Shown here one piece after another: positions 61,672 to 64,000 of a stretch of DNA of 64,000 nt (positions within the stretch are counted from its first letter, which is position 1; every line of letters starts with the position of its first letter). Under the pieces are notes generated by a model, which worked only from the letters and a program-made list of their open reading frames with translations, was not told the DNA's origin and did no database searches. The translations under genes and the position numbers were made by a program. Origin of the DNA: Cryptomeria japonica (Eukaryota; Streptophyta; Pinopsida; Cupressales; Cupressaceae). The stretch is taken from positions 817,790,396 to 817,854,395 of the forward strand of contig NC_081414.1 of assembly GCF_030272615.1 (NCBI RefSeq), in the 5' to 3' direction.

Positions 61672-62561
61672 TAGTCAAATATTAAAATATTCACCTTTAT
61701 AGATTCTATAAAAGAATGGTTTTATCAAGAATATCATATGGAATAGCTTCTAAATATTTGCATTTGATAACAATATTGTTAGAGCATTTTGGTTTATAGG
61801 AAAATAATCTAAACTAGACTTTTCAAGCTAAGACAAAACAAAGTAAGGTAGTACAATAATCACTTTCTCTAAATTGAGATCTTTTGGCAAAATTTTCCAA
61901 AAAAATCTCTAAATTAGTCACATAAACATACTTTCTCACTATCTTCCCCTCCATATAACCCCTTGGATCAAATAAGGGTATAATTCTGAATGCTTTCAAG
62001 TTATACATAGTGATATCTTTGTCACATTGTTTTAAGTTTCATATCTCATGGCAGTGGTTACTCTTGTCATATGATTGCTATTGTGTAGATGGGTCCTTGA
62101 GCCCTGGTTTATATCAAAGATATTCTTTGCATCCTCACTCAATGGTGATCAAGCTCTCCCTACCCAGATTAACCTATCTCTAAATTTGGAAAATGGATGC
62201 AAAAGTTTGAGTACGAGTACTCTTCGGTTATTTGTCATGCTTGTAAGGAGAAAAATAAGGATGAAACTTTCCCTATTTCCTAGGAGATTCAAAATATTGA
62301 TTCTAATCAAGGGAGTTCCCCTTTGGATTGTTCAAGAATATATAATGCTTTGGGTTCTAATGATGGATGTGTCAATGATATTATGTCCCTTCATTGTCTC
62401 AAGAAAATAGGATTTGGAGAGAAGGGTCCTTCCTTTGTGCTCAATCAAAGAGCTTTGGATCAATTTTTTAAACCACCCCAATTTTAGATGGTTCATTTTT
62501 GCTTTAGTTATTCCGCCTCTTTTTGTTTTGTTGTTTTGGAGCCATTTTGTTTTGTTGTTTT
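61672..62561. other. no clear gene; possible LINE ORF1 remnant
   Basis: On the plus strand, 62170-62460 has protein-like text (KFEYEYSSVICHACKEKNKDE) with one CxxC, vaguely like the end of a plant LINE ORF1. It is too short and degenerate to call. Confidence 0.3.
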
Positions 62562-63736
62562 TGTTGGAAATATGGATGGAGTAACTGAGAGGGGAGGGGT
62601 GAATCAGTTACCACAAAAATAAATCCACAAGTCCCTTAGATGTCTTAAATATAAACTGCTGAAACTCGGTAAATTAACTTATCAGTGTTTATTAAACATT
62701 AACATGCATAAAACAAGTAACATGAACACAAGTAACACCAGATATAACGTGGAAACCCAATTTTGGGAAAACCACCAATGTAACTAGTTACTGATTTTCA
62801 CTCTTCTGAAGTGAGCCCTGTTAGGAGCCAACCCTGTTAAAGGTTACAAAACACACTGTTAGGTGTGACCCTGTTAGAGGATTTGATCACCCTACTAGGA
62901 GTGGCCTTGTGAAAGGTCTTAAGAACAATTCAACCGAATTGTCACCTTGTCAGAGGATTTACAAAATGGTTGTTAGACCAACTCTGTTAAGAGATTTCGG
63001 TATCACTGCTACAATGGTTAGAAAGCAACAATGAAGTGATCTGAATTAAATACAACTTATCTTGCTGATACAGATCTCTGTTTTGCACCAATAGATCCTT
63101 ACTGATCACATATATCTTTTCTGCACCTCAAGGATATCACTAATCCTTCATCAGAATTCGCACATTTCTGCTCCTTCACATTTCCATACTTTTCATACTT
63201 CACCACACTTCGAAATCGCAACTTGATCTCTCATATATACCATTCAGGTTACCAAGTCGGCCCAATTACAAGTTAAGATGAATATTACATAGGTCGGCTA
63301 CATATACAAATTTCAATAAATAAATATTGCTTCGGTCGGCTGCATAAACATTTCACTGATGCTTGGTGAACACTGCTGATTCTTCGGTAACCAACTGAAC
63401 TCGGTAAGTACTGCAAACTCGGTATAGACTGACTTTCCTTCACATATTCTTCAAAGACCGACTTAACTCGGTAAAGACTGTGAACTCGGTATAGCATACT
63501 GGAGTGCTAGGTAGACTCTGTAACTTGCTTCTCTTACCGTCTGAACTCGGTAGACTCTGTCTAACTGCTTTGCCGAACATTCTGAACTTGGTAGACTCTG
63601 TCTAACTGCTTTGCCGAACATTCTGAACTCGGTAGACTCTGTCTAACTGCTTTGCTGAACATTCTGAACTTGGTAGACTGATATGACATTTGTGTAACAT
63701 CAAAGACAATACATAATTAAACAATTGTATCCAACA
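62562..63736 (-). repeat. 3' LTR of the right-edge element
   Basis: Starts TGTTGGAAATATGG and ends tatccaaca in plus-strand reading. A 41-bp tandem repeat lies near its end. Confidence 0.85.
63541..63680. repeat. 41-bp tandem repeat, 3.4 copies
   Basis: Units start at 63541, 63582, 63623 and 63664 (ctgaactcggtagactctg...), differing at one or two bases. Shorter 'actcggta' words recur upstream from about 63410. Confidence 0.95.
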
Positions 63737-64000
63737 ATCTCCCTCTTTGGCATTGATGGCAACACAACATGTCATAGCAGAATGAAATTTGAAAACAGGT
63801 CTTTTCTTTTATGATAGCAACATGCCAACATAACTTTCCCTTTGGATAGAGAACACTCCTTCTTTCAATAATCTCCCTCTGTGAAGTAACTTCATCTTTG
63901 GACAGTAAAACTCTCCCTCTTTATCAAACAACTCTCCCTCTTTATCTTAATGAACTTTCTTTCAAATTTTAGTAGGATATGACAGTAACTCTCCCTCTTT
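63737..64000 (-). promoter_or_regulatory. polypurine tract and PPT-like repeats, right-edge element
   Basis: The tract at 63737-63749 reads CAAAGAGGGAGAT on the minus strand. At least five further 'ctccctct' boxes (for example 63870, 63913, 63933 and 63988) follow within 260 bp, the densest array of its kind in the window. Confidence 0.7.

Larger units (their letters stand above)
62562..64000 (-). mobile_element. LTR retrotransposon entering from the right (3' end only)
   Basis: A 1175-bp 3' LTR (62562-63736) is followed by a polypurine tract and PPT-like repeats, then the window ends. LTR architecture (G-run box actgagaggggaggggtgaat, stem phrase gtggaaacccaattttgggaaaaccacc, end ccaaca) places it with Copia-1 and the element at 21528. 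Confidence 0.85.

Noticed and set aside
62075..62470. LINE ORF1 with zinc knuckle
   Set aside because: Only a CxxC and weak wording resemble ORF1; there is no RT nearby and stops are frequent.

Overview
The window is a stack of nested plant retrotransposons with captured host-gene debris. I found no gene that is clearly intact and under host control. Three things show it is a land plant: Ty1/Copia elements primed by initiator tRNA-Met, fragments of a plant-specific DRM-type DNA methyltransferase and of a PLS-type PPR protein, and a plant-type histone H2A. The AT-rich sequence, deep nesting and heavy decay suggest a large-genome seed plant, perhaps a gymnosperm; that last step is an impression. 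All identifications were made by reading translations by eye, without database searches. Layout, left to right: (1) 1-5806: AT-rich non-coding DNA with a 210-bp tandem duplication, a minus-strand fragment of a LINE 3' ORF (909-2255) and a tRNA-derived SINE (4143-4405). (2) 5822-10667: a 5'-truncated L1-type LINE with a 15-bp target-site duplication (TSD) and poly(A); after RT and RNase H it carries an unexpected third coding region. (3) 10915-41135: Copia-1 on the minus strand, 1.24-kb LTRs, TSD ggaga. Its pol gene is split by Copia-2 (plus strand, 14086 to about 37170), a gag/protease-only element. The leader of Copia-2 holds a complex insertion of about 18.5 kb: a 2.26-kb near-perfect inverted repeat made of DRM methyltransferase coding sequence, two smaller DRM hairpins, a PPR fragment, and a further pol-less LTR element (21528-29112, minus, TSD aaccc) with a large unrecognised ORF. 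(4) 42226 to about 59500: a Gypsy-like gag/protease element on the minus strand, interrupted by Copia-4 (45510-50070, TSD ggtat) and by Copia-5 (51589-58955, TSD gaaga). Copia-5 is the best preserved element: its LTRs differ at only a few sites and one stop breaks a gag-pol frame of about 1377 codons. Its leader carries, antisense, a histone H2A reading frame fused to a piece of ribosomal protein eL32. (5) 59501-64000: a dispersed repeat, a probable solo LTR and the 3' LTR of a last minus-strand Copia running off the window. How the pieces relate: the autonomous-type Copias encode Gag, protease, integrase, RT and RNase H, whereas three elements (Copia-2, 21528-29112 and the Gypsy-like one) lack integrase and RT and must be mobilised in trans. 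Nonsense mutations in the old copies are often CAG to TAG, as expected from deamination of methylated CHG sites. The most unusual feature is the DRM inverted repeat: if transcribed, for example from the Copia-2 LTR 1.2 kb upstream on the same strand, it would fold into long double-stranded RNA matching a gene of the RNA-directed DNA methylation pathway that normally silences such elements.
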